Counted from the first letter of the stretch, positions 9,530-18,769 are shown. The stretch: 64,000 nucleotides of DNA from Variovorax paradoxus (GCF_009498455.1 NZ_CP045644.1:5707001-5771000); one strand, 5' to 3'. Notes: a model not told the origin generated them from the sequence alone. A program made the numbers and translations.

Positions 9530-12500
9530 CTATTTCATGGTCAGGCTCAGCTCGGCGCCGGGCTTCCAGTCGTTGCCGCTGGCGGTGGTGCGCACGGCCC
9601 CCAAGAACAGGCGCTCGCTCGGCAGCTTCTGCGCCAGCAGGTAGTCGCGCACCACGGCGCCGCGCTCGACCGCGAGCTGGCGCATCGACTCTTCGTCGAC
9701 CGGCACGCTGGCCAGCAGCAGGTTTTCCATTTCCTTCACCGGCAGGTCCTTGGCCAGGCCGACCATGTTGCGCGGCTTGGTGATGTCGGAGCGCTTGTAC
9801 ACGGCCGTGAGCAGCGCGGGGTATTCGGCGTCGGTCACCGGCGGCACCTCGGTGCCGGTCTGGCCGCCGCGCACCGCGACCCGGCGCTTCTCGGCCTGGG
9901 TCAGCTGGCGCAGGCGCTGGCGCTGGTAGGCGTCGCGTTCCTTTTCGAGGCTGGAGGTGCCCACTACGGTCATCTGCAGCGTCGGCCGCTCGGTCAGGGC
10001 CTTCACGACCTTGTCCAGGCTTTCCTTGGCGCCGGCACTGAGCGTCGAACTGCCGGGCTCGAAGGTGATCGCGCTCGAATCGCCGCTGCCGCCACCGCCT
10101 AGCCCGCCGGTCAGCAGGCTGAACGGCGCGGTCACGGCCTTGACGATCAGGTTGACCACGGCCTTCCAGATCAGCGGGCCGATGCTGAACTGCGGATCGT
10201 TGAGCGAGCCGCTGAGTGGCAGGTCGACGTCGATCACACCGTTGCGGTCGGCCAGCAGCGTCACGGCCAGGCGCACGGGCAGGCTGTTGGGCGCGCCGGC
10301 CACCTCGTCGCCGAACTTCAGCTGGTTGAGCACCAGCTTGTTGGTGGCAGTGAGCTGACCGTCGGGCGCGATCTTGTAATTGACGTCCATGCTCATCTTG
10401 CCGCGCTCGATGCCGTGGCCCGCGTAGCGCACCGAGTACGGCGACAGCGGGGCCAGGTCGAGGTCGCGCATCTTGGCGGTGATGTCGAGTTCGAGCGGCT
10501 TGGCCAGCGGGTTGAGCTTGCCGGTGATTTCCAGCGCCGCAGTCTGCTGCGCCTTGCCACGCAGTTCGAGGTCGGCCAGCGCCGGGCGGCCGCCCTGCCC
10601 GTTCGGCGGGTTCGACGAGAACGAACTGAGCTTGCCGGTCAGCTCGCTGAGGTCGGCCGAATAGTTGGGCTTGACGAACAAGTCGGTGAAGTCGATCTTG
10701 CCGTTGACCAGGCTCATCGGACCGAAGTTGATGACCGGCGCCGGGCCGCTGTCGGCTGCGGGCGCTGCAGCCACGGCCGGCGCGGAGGCGACAGGCGCAG
10801 GCTCGGGGGCGCCACCGACCATGGCTTCGGCCGACACCGGCGCACCGCCCGAGGCCCGCTGCGGCGCCGAAGTCGGTGCGCGGGTCGTGGTGGTGGTGCC
10901 GCCCGGGCCCTTCTTCGTGCTGGCTTCGGTGGCGGCAGCGGCCTTCGAGGCCTCTTCGCCCTTCTTGGTCAGGCTCAGCAGGTTGAGGCGGCCCGTGGGA
11001 TCGACGATCACGCGGGCGAAGAAGTCGGTCAGCGTGGTCTCGCGCACGTCGACGGTCGGGGCGGCATTGGGCGCCAGGCTGACCTGCAGGCCGCGCAGGC
11101 TCAGGGTCTTCCAGCTCAACAACTGGCTGTTGCCACGGTCGAAGCCCGGCGATTGGGTCAGCGAGACGCTGTTGGCGCGGAAATCGTCCAGCGCGGTATC
11201 GCCGGCCAGCTTGACGTTCATGCCGGCCGGCGTGGTCGCGTAGCGCACCGTGCCGCGGTAGCTCGCGAAGGCGCGCCGGATGTCCACGTTGAGCGCGTCG
11301 GCGTAGTAGGCCTTGAAGGCATGCGCCGGGAACGACGCCACCTCGAGCCGGCCCTCGGCCGCGAGCGGCTTGAGCACGACGGTGCCCTTGTAGTCGAAGC
11401 GCCCCGGGTCCGCACGGCGGCCCGCGCCGATGCGGCCCGACACCTGCAGCGGCGAGACGGTGTGGGTGTCGGGTGCGATCTTCTGGGCGTGGAGCTTGAA
11501 GGCCGTGACCTCGATCGCCACCGGCGCCGAGCCGGCCTTGTCCGCATAGGACAGGCTGCCGTTGTCCACGGCCAGCGTGCCCAGCGTCAGCGCCCAGGGC
11601 TTGGTGTTGGCATTGGCGCGCGCCGCACCGGCGTCGGCCGGCTTGGGCGCCGCCGCCTTGGCGTTGCCGGCGGGGGTCTTGAGCCAGCGCTCGAACATCC
11701 AGCGCTTCTCGTTGTCGCGCTCGATGCTCACCTTGGGGTTGGTCGCGGTGAACGACGCGATGTTCAAGGTGTGCTTCGTCATGTCGACCTCGGCATCGAC
11801 CAGCTCGAAGCGGCCGACGCTGGCCAGCGCGGTCTTGGCCTGGGTCAGCGCCAGACCGTCGGCGGCCAGGCGGCGCGCCTTGAACTTCAGGTCGGGCTGG
11901 GCCCAGGACACGTCGATCTGGCCGCTGAGCTTGCCGTCGAGCGTGGGTTCCAGGCTCTGCGCCAAGTACGGCGCGGCCAGCGACAGCGGCAGCGCGTCGA
12001 CCTCGGTCTGCACGTCGGCGACCTTGTCGGTCGCCGTGCCCTTGAACTTCAGCGTGGCGCCGGAAACGGCGGTGCTGCCGTCGAACTGCGCGGGCTTTTC
12101 CATGGGCCAGGTGACGGCCGTGAGGTTGATGCCGAGGTCGGTGAGGTCGATGGATGCGCCGGGCTTGACGGTCTCGTCGCGCCAGCCGATGCGTCCGCCG
12201 TCGAGCGCGATCTTGTCGACCTGCACCTTGAGCTTGGGCTTCTCGGCCACCGGCTTTCCGTTCGGCGCGCTGGCGGCGGGTGCGGGCAGTGGCGCCACCT
12301 TTTCGGCCGCGCCGGTCGCAGGGTTCGTGGCCATCAGGTTGAGCTGGCCGGACGCGTCACGTGCCACCACCAGCTGCGGCTTGACCAGCGCGACCTCGCT
12401 CAGGTGGAACACCGACTCCAGCGGGCGCACGTCGGCCAGCGCCAGCTTGAGCGAGTCGAAGGCCAGCAGGTCGCGTCCGCGGGCGTCGCCCAGCTTGGCG

Positions 12501-13339
12501 CCGTGGGCTTCGACGGTGCCGGTGATCTTCAGGCCGACGGTGCCCGTCTGCTGGAAATCGATCTTCAAATCAGCATCGAGACTGCCGGCCTGCAGCTTCA
12601 CCGGCAGGCCGCCGGGGATGTAGCCCAGGTACGGCACGAGGTCGAGCCCCTTGAACTGCACGTGGGCGTCGGTCTTGCGGCTTTGCGCGAACGGCGTCGT
12701 GAAGGCGGCCGAGTCGAACTGGCTGCCGTTGAGCGCGAAGGCCAGCTTGGGCTCGGTCTTGATCTCGCGCTGGGACGCGAGGTTGCTCAGGAACGGCACA
12801 TTCAGCGTGAAGCCGCGCAGTTCGTGCCGGCGCTTGACGGTCTGGTCGTCGAAATCGACCGCACCGTCCTTGATCGAGATGTTGTAGATCGCGAAGCGCG
12901 CGGGCTCGGCGTTCGGGTCGGGCGGCGGACCCGAGGCCAGCTTGGCCAGGATGTCGTCGATGTCGTACTTGCCGTCGGCCTGGTGCGTGAGCAGCACCGC
13001 GGGCGCCTCGACCGTCACCGCGTCGATCACCGGCGCCAGGCGGAACAGCGATTGCAGTTCGGCATCGGCATAGATGCGCTTGATGGCCACCTGCGGCAGC
13101 TTGCCGTCGGCGGTGGCAATGCGCAGGTCATTCAGTGCGAGCTCGAGCGTCCAGGGCTTGAAGTCGATCTTGCCGACGGTGACCTGCCGGCCCAGTTTTT
13201 CGCTCGCAATCTTCTGGAGCTGGCTCTTGGCAATCGGCGGCACCGCCAGCCAGGCAATGACCCACAAGGCCAACAACACCAGCAACGCGACAACCCCACG
13301 CCGCACCCATTTGTTCTGTTTGATCGAAGCAGCATCCAT
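9530..13339 (-). CDS. AsmA-like inner-membrane protein (DUF748)
   Basis: A 1,269-residue protein with one N-terminal membrane segment (about residues 14-33, VALLVLLALWVIAWLAVPP) and a huge periplasmic part made of AsmA-like beta-repeats. AsmA/TamB/YhdP-type proteins bridge the envelope and help move phospholipids to the outer membrane; DUF748 members are presumed to do the same. A Pro/Ala/Thr-rich spacer is seen around residues 795-870. Near 1090 is ITFEPGSSTLSAGAKESL, which resembles the start of an OmpA-like peptidoglycan-binding unit. ATG 13339 is chosen since it directly precedes the membrane anchor; upstream in-frame codons lack sense. Monocistronic or followed by the DUF349 gene 190 bp on. 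Confidence 0.9.
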   Translation of the reverse strand: MDAASIKQNKWVRRGVVALLVLLALWVIAWLAVPPIAKSQLQKIASEKLGRQVTVGKIDFKPWTLELALNDLRIATADGKLPQVAIKRIYADAELQSLFRLAPVIDAVTVEAPAVLLTHQADGKYDIDDILAKLASGPPPDPNAEPARFAIYNISIKDGAVDFDDQTVKRRHELRGFTLNVPFLSNLASQREIKTEPKLAFALNGSQFDSAAFTTPFAQSRKTDAHVQFKGLDLVPYLGYIPGGLPVKLQAGSLDADLKIDFQQTGTVGLKITGTVEAHGAKLGDARGRDLLAFDSLKLALADVRPLESVFHLSEVALVKPQLVVARDASGQLNLMATNPATGAAEKVAPLPAPAASAPNGKPVAEKPKLKVQVDKIALDGGRIGWRDETVKPGASIDLTDLGINLTAVTWPMEKPAQFDGSTAVSGATLKFKGTATDKVADVQTEVDALPLSLAAPYLAQSLEPTLDGKLSGQIDVSWAQPDLKFKARRLAADGLALTQAKTALASVGRFELVDAEVDMTKHTLNIASFTATNPKVSIERDNEKRWMFERWLKTPAGNAKAAAPKPADAGAARANANTKPWALTLGTLAVDNGSLSYADKAGSAPVAIEVTAFKLHAQKIAPDTHTVSPLQVSGRIGAGRRADPGRFDYKGTVVLKPLAAEGRLEVASFPAHAFKAYYADALNVDIRRAFASYRGTVRYATTPAGMNVKLAGDTALDDFRANSVSLTQSPGFDRGNSQLLSWKTLSLRGLQVSLAPNAAPTVDVRETTLTDFFARVIVDPTGRLNLLSLTKKGEEASKAAAATEASTKKGPGGTTTTTRAPTSAPQRASGGAPVSAEAMVGGAPEPAPVASAPAVAAAPAADSGPAPVINFGPMSLVNGKIDFTDLFVKPNYSADLSELTGKLSSFSSNPPNGQGGRPALADLELRGKAQQTAALEITGKLNPLAKPLELDITAKMRDLDLAPLSPYSVRYAGHGIERGKMSMDVNYKIAPDGQLTATNKLVLNQLKFGDEVAGAPNSLPVRLAVTLLADRNGVIDVDLPLSGSLNDPQFSIGPLIWKAVVNLIVKAVTAPFSLLTGGLGGGGSGDSSAITFEPGSSTLSAGAKESLDKVVKALTERPTLQMTVVGTSSLEKERDAYQRQRLRQLTQAEKRRVAVRGGQTGTEVPPVTDAEYPALLTAVYKRSDITKPRNMVGLAKDLPVKEMENLLLASVPVDEESMRQLAVERGAVVRDYLLAQKLPSERLFLGAVRTTASGNDWKPGAELSLTMK

Positions 13340-13476
13340 TCGCAGAAGTGTGCCGCAAACAGATGCCAACAAAGTCTGCTGAAACGTGAATGCGTTCCCA
13401 TTTGGCGAAGCATTGCGATGCCCGCGCGGCCCTCGACAGGAGCGGTAGGCCGAAAGTGTGAACGCCACAAACAAGA

Positions 13477-13515
13477 AAGCCCGGTGAGTCGACGAATTGT
13501 CTTGTCACCGGGCTT
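13477..13515 (-). terminator. Leftward terminator-like hairpin upstream of the DUF748 gene
   Basis: Perfect 11-bp arms AAGCCCGGTGA (13477-13487) and TCACCGGGCTT (13505-13515) with a 17-base loop. On the minus strand the stem is followed by TTTCTTGTTTG, fitting an intrinsic terminator of a transcript coming from higher coordinates, although no gene is known there. Confidence 0.6.
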
Positions 13516-13655
13516 GATGGCGGGCCCAAAACCCATGCCATCGATTCGCACGACCGGAAGTAATGGTTCCCACCGTGCTGGCAGCAAGAGATTGCCGCCG
13601 TGGAGTCCTCCATCGTTCGAGTCCTTGACTTGCACCTCGGACTGCCTGACTTCGG

Positions 13656-13677
13656 AAAAACGCCTGAAACCTCAGGC
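13656..13677 (-). terminator. Second leftward intrinsic terminator in the gap
   Basis: On the minus strand GCCTGA-GGTT-TCAGGC is followed directly by GTTTTT. The stem is short but perfect and the T-run is correct. It would stop leftward transcription starting in the 13680-13850 interval or antisense transcripts from the transglycosylase leader. Confidence 0.65.
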
Positions 13678-13816
13678 CCGTTCAGATTAGGCGTCCCTCC
13701 CTTTCTTTGCAAATGTCTTTTTCCAAGGGATTTCCCGTAGGCGCGCCCCCTGGCGCACCCCTAGGACGAGGGGATTCTTCAAGCACTTATTAACATATGA
13801 AATCAAATCCTTATGC

Positions 13817-13844
13817 TTGACCGTGTATTTAGCCACGCTAGAAT
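13817..13844 (+). promoter_or_regulatory. Sigma-70 promoter of the lytic transglycosylase gene
   Basis: TTGACC (13817-13822), a 16-bp spacer and TAGAAT (13839-13844): one of the best -35/-10 pairs in the window. Transcription would begin near 13851 and leave a ~197-nt leader before the ATG at 14048, starting with a CCCTCGCTGC/GCAGCAGGG hairpin. Confidence 0.7.
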
Positions 13845-14047
13845 CCGCCTGCCCTCGCTGCCGGACGCAGCAGGGCCTCCCTGAATCCGCTGCCGAATTC
13901 CACCGGCGTGATCAGGCCGCCGCGCTCCCACCCCCACCCCTCCATGCGCGGAGCCTGATTCGTACATACCAATCCAAGCGCCGCTGCCTTCATCCATCGC
14001 CCTTCCGGCGCTGCATGCCAGGTGCCGCACAGAAAGGAAAAAAAGCG

Positions 14048-14908
14048 ATGAGCAAGGCGTTTGATGCCACAGCCCGCGGGCTACGGACCTTCGTGTCCGA
14101 TGTGGCAGACGGCTTTTTTGAAATCACCCACAACGGGTTTGCACTGGTCGGTCTGGCCATCGTGTTCGCGGCCCTCGCCCTCGTGGCGCGTCCCGACCTG
14201 CGCAAGACCGGCGAGGAACAACTGATGGGCTGGCTGGAGTCGCGCAAGCCCGCGCCCGAAGCCACCGACCTCGAGCCGACCGCCATCGAGCGCACCACGG
14301 CCGCGAGCCCCGACGATCTGCCCAAGCAGCAGGCGGCGGTGGCCTACTGGCTCAGCAAGAAGTACCGCGTCGCGGCCGAGCCGCTGAGCGTGCTGGTCTC
14401 CGAGGCTTACCAGATCGGCAAGCGCACCAAGCTCGACCCGACGCTGATCCTGGCCATCATGGCCATCGAGTCCAGCTTCAATCCGTTCGCCCAGAGCCAC
14501 GTCGGCGCCCAGGGCCTGATGCAGGTCATGACCCGCGTGCACGGCGACAAGTACGAAAGCGCGGGCGGCACGCTCACCGCCTTCGACCCCGTGACCAACA
14601 TGCGCGTCGGCGTGAAGGTGCTGCAGGAATGCATCGCCCGTGCCGGCTCGCTCGAAGGCGGCCTGCGCTACTACGTGGGCGCTGCCAACCTGGACGACGA
14701 CGGCGGCTATGCCGCGAAGGTGCTGGCCGAGCACGAGCGCCTGCGCCAGGTCGCCGCCGGCCGTGCGCCGTCGACGATCGCCGTGCCGCCGCCGACCACG
14801 GCGCGCGCGCAGCCGATTCCCGTCGTGGCCCCCGCCAAGCCGGCAGGCGAAGAGCCTGCCACCGGCAGCGAGCCGGCCAAGGTCGCCCTGCTCTCCGCTG
14901 TTTCCTGA
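14048..14908 (+). CDS. Membrane-anchored lytic transglycosylase (SLT domain)
   Basis: A 286-residue enzyme that should cleave the MurNAc-GlcNAc bond of peptidoglycan with 1,6-anhydro ring formation. One transmembrane helix is predicted near residues 33-53 (GFALVGLAIVFAALALVARP), placing the catalytic SLT domain (about 105-240) in the periplasm. The catalytic Glu is E141 in IMAIESSFNPFAQSHVGAQG, followed by the GLMQVMTRVH motif. The C-terminus is Ala/Pro-rich and probably disordered. An AGAAAGGA Shine-Dalgarno precedes ATG 14048; a longer in-frame opening upstream covers the leader and is ignored. Monocistronic, ending in a GC hairpin. Confidence 0.92.
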   Translation: MSKAFDATARGLRTFVSDVADGFFEITHNGFALVGLAIVFAALALVARPDLRKTGEEQLMGWLESRKPAPEATDLEPTAIERTTAASPDDLPKQQAAVAYWLSKKYRVAAEPLSVLVSEAYQIGKRTKLDPTLILAIMAIESSFNPFAQSHVGAQGLMQVMTRVHGDKYESAGGTLTAFDPVTNMRVGVKVLQECIARAGSLEGGLRYYVGAANLDDDGGYAAKVLAEHERLRQVAAGRAPSTIAVPPPTTARAQPIPVVAPAKPAGEEPATGSEPAKVALLSAVS

Positions 14909-14924
14909 GGCCTTGCCAACCCTA

Positions 14925-14948
14925 CAGGCCCGGAAGCCTCCGGGCCTG
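14925..14948 (+). terminator. Hairpin after the lytic transglycosylase gene
   Basis: Perfect 10-bp stem CAGGCCCGGA / TCCGGGCCTG with an AGCC loop, 16 bp after the stop. There is no T-run, so termination efficiency is uncertain. A TACACT box (14952-14957) directly after it may be the -10 of the glyA transcript. Confidence 0.55.
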
Positions 14949-14962
14949 CGCTACACTCGGCC

Positions 14963-15100
14963 TGTACGCGACTGGCGATAGGCGCAGCACCCTGAAAAAG
15001 GTGCCACGCGCTGACGTGGAATACCACTGGGAAGCGTGCCGCCTGACCACAACAGGCGTTCAGCCGTTCGCCTGGGCAGCCCTTGTTTGGTTGAACAAGG
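14963..15100 (+). promoter_or_regulatory. ZTP (pfl) riboswitch controlling glyA
   Basis: The leader of glyA shows the conserved halves of the ZTP-sensing pfl RNA: a CGCGACTGGCGA segment (14967-14978) on the 5' side, a variable hairpin with GTGG/CCAC-type arms, GGGAAGCGTGCCG in the middle, and the diagnostic CCGTTCGCCTGGGCA segment ending at 15078. The RNA binds ZTP/ZMP, alarmones of low 10-formyl-tetrahydrofolate, and turns on one-carbon genes, which fits glyA. Two bases later a CCTTGTT/AACAAGG hairpin (15081-15100) is the likely expression platform; it lacks a T-run, so control may act on termination weakly or on translation, as the glyA Shine-Dalgarno is 11 bases further on. Confidence 0.88.
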
Positions 15101-15122
15101 ACCTCGTCTTCAAAGGACTGCC

Positions 15123-16367
15123 ATGTACCACCGCAACATCCTGGTCGAACAGACCGATCCCGAAATCTGGGCCGCGATTCAAGCCGAAAACGCGCGCCAG
15201 GAACACCACATCGAGCTGATCGCCAGCGAGAACTACGCCTCGCCGGCCGTCATGCAGGCCCAGGGCTCGCAGCTCACCAACAAGTACGCCGAAGGCTACC
15301 CGGGCAAGCGCTACTACGGCGGCTGCGAGCACGTCGACGTGGCCGAGCAACTGGCCATCGACCGCGTCAAGCAGATCTTCGGCGCCGACGCCGCGAACGT
15401 GCAGCCGCATTGCGGCGCCTCGGCCAACGAAGCCGTGATGCTCGCCTTCCTGAAGCCCGGCGACACGATCATGGGCATGAGCCTGGCCGAAGGCGGCCAC
15501 CTGACCCACGGCATGCCTCTCAATATGAGCGGCAAGTGGTTCAACGTGGTGAGCTACGGCCTGGACGCCAACGAAGCCATCGACTACGACGCCATGGAAC
15601 GCAAGGCGCATGAGCACATGCCCAAGCTGATCATTGCGGGCGCCTCGGCCTACTCGCTGCGCATCGACTTCGAGCGCTTCGCCAAGGTGGCCAAGGACGT
15701 CGGCGCGATCTTCATGGTCGACATCGCCCACTACGCCGGCCTCGTGGCTGCGGGCGTGTACCCCAACCCGGTGCCGCACGCCGACATCGTGACCTCGACC
15801 ACGCACAAGAGCCTGCGCGGCCCGCGCGGCGGCATCATCCTGATGAAGTCGCAGCACGAAAAAGCCATCAACAGCGCCATCTTCCCGGGCCTGCAAGGCG
15901 GCCCGCTGATGCACGTGATCGCCGCCAAGGCCGTCGCGTTCAAGGAAGCCATGACGCCCGAGTTCAAGGCCTACCAGCAACAGGTGGTCAAGAACGCCCA
16001 GATCGTGGCCGACACCCTCACCGAGCGCGGCCTGCGCATCGTGAGCGGACGCACCGAGAGCCACGTCATGCTGGTCGACCTGCGCGCCAAGGGCATCACC
16101 GGCAAGGAAGCCGAAGCCGTGCTGGGCGCCGCCCACATGACGATCAACAAGAACGCGATCCCCAACGATCCGGAAAAGCCGATGGTCACCAGCGGCGTGC
16201 GCATCGGCACCCCCGCCATGACCACGCGCGGCTTCAAGGACGAAGAGGCCCGCCTCACGGCGAACCTGGTGGCCGACGTGCTCGAGAATCCGCGCGACGC
16301 GGCGAACATCGACGCGGTGCGCGCCAAGGTCCATGCCTTGACGAGCCGCTTCCCTGTCTACCGTTGA
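15123..16367 (+). CDS. glyA: Serine hydroxymethyltransferase
   Basis: A 414-residue PLP enzyme that interconverts serine and glycine while charging tetrahydrofolate with a one-carbon unit; a cytosolic hub of folate, purine and methionine metabolism. The Schiff-base lysine is K229 in [14 protein letters not shown], the same number as in E. coli GlyA, and the N-terminal [15 protein letters not shown] and [13 protein letters not shown] motifs are intact. ATG 15123 follows AAAGGA and matches the family start; the frame is open upstream through the riboswitch, which is not coding. Controlled by the ZTP riboswitch; nrdR follows after 36 bp. Confidence 0.98.
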   Translation: MYHRNILVEQTDPEIWAAIQAENARQEHHIELIASENYASPAVMQAQGSQLTNKYAEGYPGKRYYGGCEHVDVAEQLAIDRVKQIFGADAANVQPHCGASANEAVMLAFLKPGDTIMGMSLAEGGHLTHGMPLNMSGKWFNVVSYGLDANEAIDYDAMERKAHEHMPKLIIAGASAYSLRIDFERFAKVAKDVGAIFMVDIAHYAGLVAAGVYPNPVPHADIVTSTTHKSLRGPRGGIILMKSQHEKAINSAIFPGLQGGPLMHVIAAKAVAFKEAMTPEFKAYQQQVVKNAQIVADTLTERGLRIVSGRTESHVMLVDLRAKGITGKEAEAVLGAAHMTINKNAIPNDPEKPMVTSGVRIGTPAMTTRGFKDEEARLTANLVADVLENPRDAANIDAVRAKVHALTSRFPVYR

Positions 16368-16403
16368 TTTCGTAAGCAACAGAAGAAGAGAAGCACTGGC
16401 CGC

Positions 16404-16847
16404 ATGAAATGCCCTTTTTGCGGTCATCTCGAAACGCAGGTCGTCGAGACCCGCGTTTCGGAAGACGCCGACTTCGTCCGCAGGCGCCGCCAGTGCAGCG
16501 CCTGCGACAAGCGCTTCACCACGTATGAGCGCCCGGACGTCAATTTCCCCGTCGTGGTCAAGAAGGACGGCAGCCGCGCCGACTTCGACTCGACCAAGGT
16601 CCGCGCCTCGATGATGCTGGCGCTGCGCAAGCGCCCCGTGAGCATCGAGCAGATCGACAACGCCCTGCTGCGCATCGAGCAGAAGCTGCTGGCCAGCGGC
16701 CTGCGCGAAATCGATTCGACCAAGGTCGGCGAACTCGTGATGCGCGAACTCAAGAAACTCGACAAGGTCGCCTACGTGCGCTTTGCCTCGGTGTACCGCA
16801 GCTTCGAGGACGTGGACGAGTTCCGGCAGTTGCTGCGCGATATCTGA
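16404..16847 (+). CDS. nrdR: Transcriptional repressor of ribonucleotide reductase genes
   Basis: A 147-residue regulator that senses ATP/dATP and represses nrd operons through NrdR boxes. The N-terminal zinc ribbon has CPFC (residues 3-6) and CSACDKRF (31-38), and the ATP-cone domain follows from about 46 ([19 protein letters not shown]) with the typical C-terminal [17 protein letters not shown]. The linkage glyA-nrdR-ribD is common in proteobacteria. No NrdR box was seen in this window, so its targets are elsewhere. It is 48 bp ahead of ribD. Confidence 0.97.
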   Translation: MKCPFCGHLETQVVETRVSEDADFVRRRRQCSACDKRFTTYERPDVNFPVVVKKDGSRADFDSTKVRASMMLALRKRPVSIEQIDNALLRIEQKLLASGLREIDSTKVGELVMRELKKLDKVAYVRFASVYRSFEDVDEFRQLLRDI

Positions 16848-16895
16848 GCGGGGCGCCGCCTCGCGCCGCCCTCGCCTTTTTTCCCGCTTCGCTCC

Positions 16896-18014
16896 ATGCC
16901 CTCCTCCGAACACATCGCGACCGCACTGCGGCTCGCCGCTTCCGCGATCCGCCTGACCGACCCGAACCCGCGCGTCGGCTGTGTGCTATGCGACGCCGAC
17001 GGCCGCGTGATCGGCCAGGGCCATACCCAACAGGCCGGCGGCCCGCACGCCGAGGTGATGGCGCTGCGCGACGCGCAGGCCCAGGGCCATTCGACCGCGG
17101 GCGCCACCGCCTACGTCACGCTCGAACCCTGCTCGCACCACGGCCGCACCGGCCCCTGCTGCGACGCACTCATCGCCGCCGGCGTGCGCCGCGTCGTGGC
17201 CTCGCTGGCCGATCCGAATCCGCTCGTGGCGGGACAGGGCTTTGCGCGCCTGCGTGCGGCAGGCATTGAAGTCGAAGTCGGACCAGGCGCTGGCGAATCC
17301 CGCGAGCTCAACATCGGCTTCTTCAGCCGCATGATCCGCCAGCAGCCCTGGGTTCGAATGAAGATCGCCGCGTCGCTCGACGGCCGCACCGGCCTGCAGA
17401 ACGGCGTGAGCCAATGGATCACCGGCGAGGCCGCGCGCACCGACGGCCATGCCTGGCGGGCCCGCACCGGCGCGGTGCTGACCGGCGTCGGCACGCTGCT
17501 CGAAGACAACCCGCGCCTGGACGTGCGTTTGGTCGACACACCGCGCCAACCCCACCTCATCGTGGTCGACAGCCACCTCCAGACCTCGCCCGACGCTCAC
17601 ATTTTCATAGCTGGCCGCGCCGTCTGGATCTACGCTGCCAGCCGGCACAACGAAGAAAAGGCGGCCGCGCTCGAAGCCCGCGGCGCCACCATCACCTGCC
17701 TGCCCAACCTGCACGGCAAGGTCGACCTGCCCGCGATGCTCAAGGACCTCGCGGCGCGCGGCGTCAACGAGCTGCACGTCGAATCGGGCCACAAGCTCAA
17801 CGGCTCGCTGCTGCGCGAGGGCTGCGTGGACGAGCTGCTGGTGTACCTCGCACCCAAGCTGATCGGCAGCGGGCTCGACATCGCCAGCCACCTGCATGCC
17901 GAGGGCCCGCTCACGTCGCTCGCGGGCGCGCTGCCGCTCGAATTCAAGTCGGTGGACATGCTCGGGCCCGACCTGCGCATCGTCGCGCGCGTCGCTGGCC
18001 GCGACCGCTTCTGA
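16896..18014 (+). CDS. ribD: Bifunctional riboflavin biosynthesis deaminase/reductase
   Basis: A 372-residue fusion catalysing the second and third steps of riboflavin synthesis: deamination of the pyrimidine ring and NADPH-dependent reduction of the ribose side chain. The deaminase half shows the zinc site HAE (H51, E53) and two cysteines C79 and C88 in EPCSHHGRTGPCC. The reductase half begins near 145 with WVRMKIAASLDGRTGLQNG and contains the ARTDGHAWRARTGAVLTGVGT and ELHVESGHKLNGSLL motifs. It starts the riboflavin gene group; ribE follows 89 bp later after a small GC hairpin. No FMN riboswitch is visible before it. Confidence 0.97.
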   Translation: MPSSEHIATALRLAASAIRLTDPNPRVGCVLCDADGRVIGQGHTQQAGGPHAEVMALRDAQAQGHSTAGATAYVTLEPCSHHGRTGPCCDALIAAGVRRVVASLADPNPLVAGQGFARLRAAGIEVEVGPGAGESRELNIGFFSRMIRQQPWVRMKIAASLDGRTGLQNGVSQWITGEAARTDGHAWRARTGAVLTGVGTLLEDNPRLDVRLVDTPRQPHLIVVDSHLQTSPDAHIFIAGRAVWIYAASRHNEEKAAALEARGATITCLPNLHGKVDLPAMLKDLAARGVNELHVESGHKLNGSLLREGCVDELLVYLAPKLIGSGLDIASHLHAEGPLTSLAGALPLEFKSVDMLGPDLRIVARVAGRDRF

Positions 18015-18057
18015 GCCACCGCCGCGGCGGCGCGGCACATTCGCTGCCGCAACAAAC

Positions 18058-18072
18058 CGGCCCTTCGGGCCG
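18058..18072 (+). other. Small GC hairpin between ribD and ribE
   Basis: CGGCCC-TTC-GGGCCG, a 6-bp stem with a 3-base loop and no T-run. It may stabilise or modulate the rib mRNA; its position does not resemble an FMN riboswitch. Confidence 0.4.
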
Positions 18073-18103
18073 AAGACCCCTCGATGTCTGCGAAAATGTG
18101 CGA

Positions 18104-18769
18104 ATGTTCACCGGAATCATCACCGGCGTGGGGCGCATCGCCGCCATCCACGACCTCGGCACCTCCTCCTCCTACGGCAAGCGACTCAGCATCGAGGTGC
18201 CCGACGGCTACCTCGACGACGTCGGGCTCGGCGACAGCATCGCGCTCAACGGCGCCTGCATGACGGTCACCACGCTCGCACCTGAACGCGGGCAATTCAC
18301 CATCGACATTTCCGCGGAGTCCCTCGACAAGACGGCCGGCCTGACCGACGAAGGCAGCCGCATCAACCTCGAGAAGGCCCTGCGCGCGAGCGACCGCCTT
18401 GGCGGCCACATCGTCTCGGGCCACGTGGACGGCATCGGCACCGTCAGCTTCTTCGCGCCGGTCGGCGAAAGCTGGGAGCTGCGCGTGGTCGCACCGCCCG
18501 CGCTCGCACGCTTCCTGGCCTACAAGGGATCGATCACTATCAACGGCGTGAGCCTCACCGTCAACAGCGTGAGCGACATTGCCGATGGCGCCGAAGTCAG
18601 TATCAACCTGATCCCGCACACCGTGGACAACACCTCCCTCGGCGGCCTGTCGGCCGGCTCGAAGGTCAACCTCGAAATCGACACCGTGGCGCGCTACGTG
18701 GAGCGCATGCTCCAGGCCGGCGTCCTGGTGCCCCAGACTTCCACGTATTCCAAGGACACCGCCGAATGA
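18104..18769 (+). CDS. ribE: Riboflavin synthase, alpha subunit
   Basis: A 221-residue enzyme that dismutates two 6,7-dimethyl-8-ribityllumazine molecules into riboflavin. The two tandem lumazine-binding repeats are clear: [12 protein letters not shown] at the start of the first, and [17 protein letters not shown] at the start of the second near residue 102, each with the SLDKTAGL / NTSLGGL type ends and NGACMTV / NGVSLTVN loops. The start at 18104 is fixed by the invariant MFTGI N-terminus, even though no clear Shine-Dalgarno is present. The stop overlaps the start of the next gene by 4 bp. Confidence 0.97.
   Translation: MFTGIITGVGRIAAIHDLGTSSSYGKRLSIEVPDGYLDDVGLGDSIALNGACMTVTTLAPERGQFTIDISAESLDKTAGLTDEGSRINLEKALRASDRLGGHIVSGHVDGIGTVSFFAPVGESWELRVVAPPALARFLAYKGSITINGVSLTVNSVSDIADGAEVSINLIPHTVDNTSLGGLSAGSKVNLEIDTVARYVERMLQAGVLVPQTSTYSKDTAE

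Larger units (their letters stand above)
13340..14047. other. 708-bp gap between genes, unassigned but structured
   Basis: This is the largest stretch without a convincing gene. It holds, from left to right, a leftward terminator-like hairpin (13477-13515), about 140 bp rich in further inverted repeats (for example GGCA/TGCC arms inside a CCAC/GTGG stem near 13575-13610), a second leftward terminator (13656-13677), a relatively AT-rich stretch (13690-13815), a sigma-70 promoter (13817-13844) and a 197-nt leader of the lytic transglycosylase gene. A minus-strand frame from GTG 13635 reads VQVKDSNDGGLHGG and stays open into the DUF748 start region, but has no Shine-Dalgarno and unusual codon use, so it is not called as a gene. 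Confidence 0.5.

Noticed and set aside
13132..13635. Small minus-strand gene from GTG 13635
   Set aside because: No Shine-Dalgarno, runs through a terminator-like hairpin and into the start of the DUF748 gene out of frame, and contains no recognised motif.
13600..13640. tRNA-like T-loop (CGTTCGAGTCC) in the 13.6-kb gap
   Set aside because: The flanking bases do not pair as a T-stem, and no anticodon or acceptor arm can be folded.
10415..13690. 1,091-codon plus-strand open frame opposite the DUF748 gene
   Set aside because: Very high GC at third positions keeps antisense frames open; composition is Arg/Gly/His-rich, no motif, and the minus-strand gene has clear membrane-anchor and domain structure.
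14030..14050. Upstream in-frame extension of the lytic transglycosylase to 13817
   Set aside because: It covers the promoter itself and the leader; the ribosome site and membrane helix support the ATG at 14048.
16848..18104. FMN riboswitch ahead of the riboflavin genes
   Set aside because: None of the conserved RFN segments is present before ribD or ribE; only a small GC hairpin was seen.
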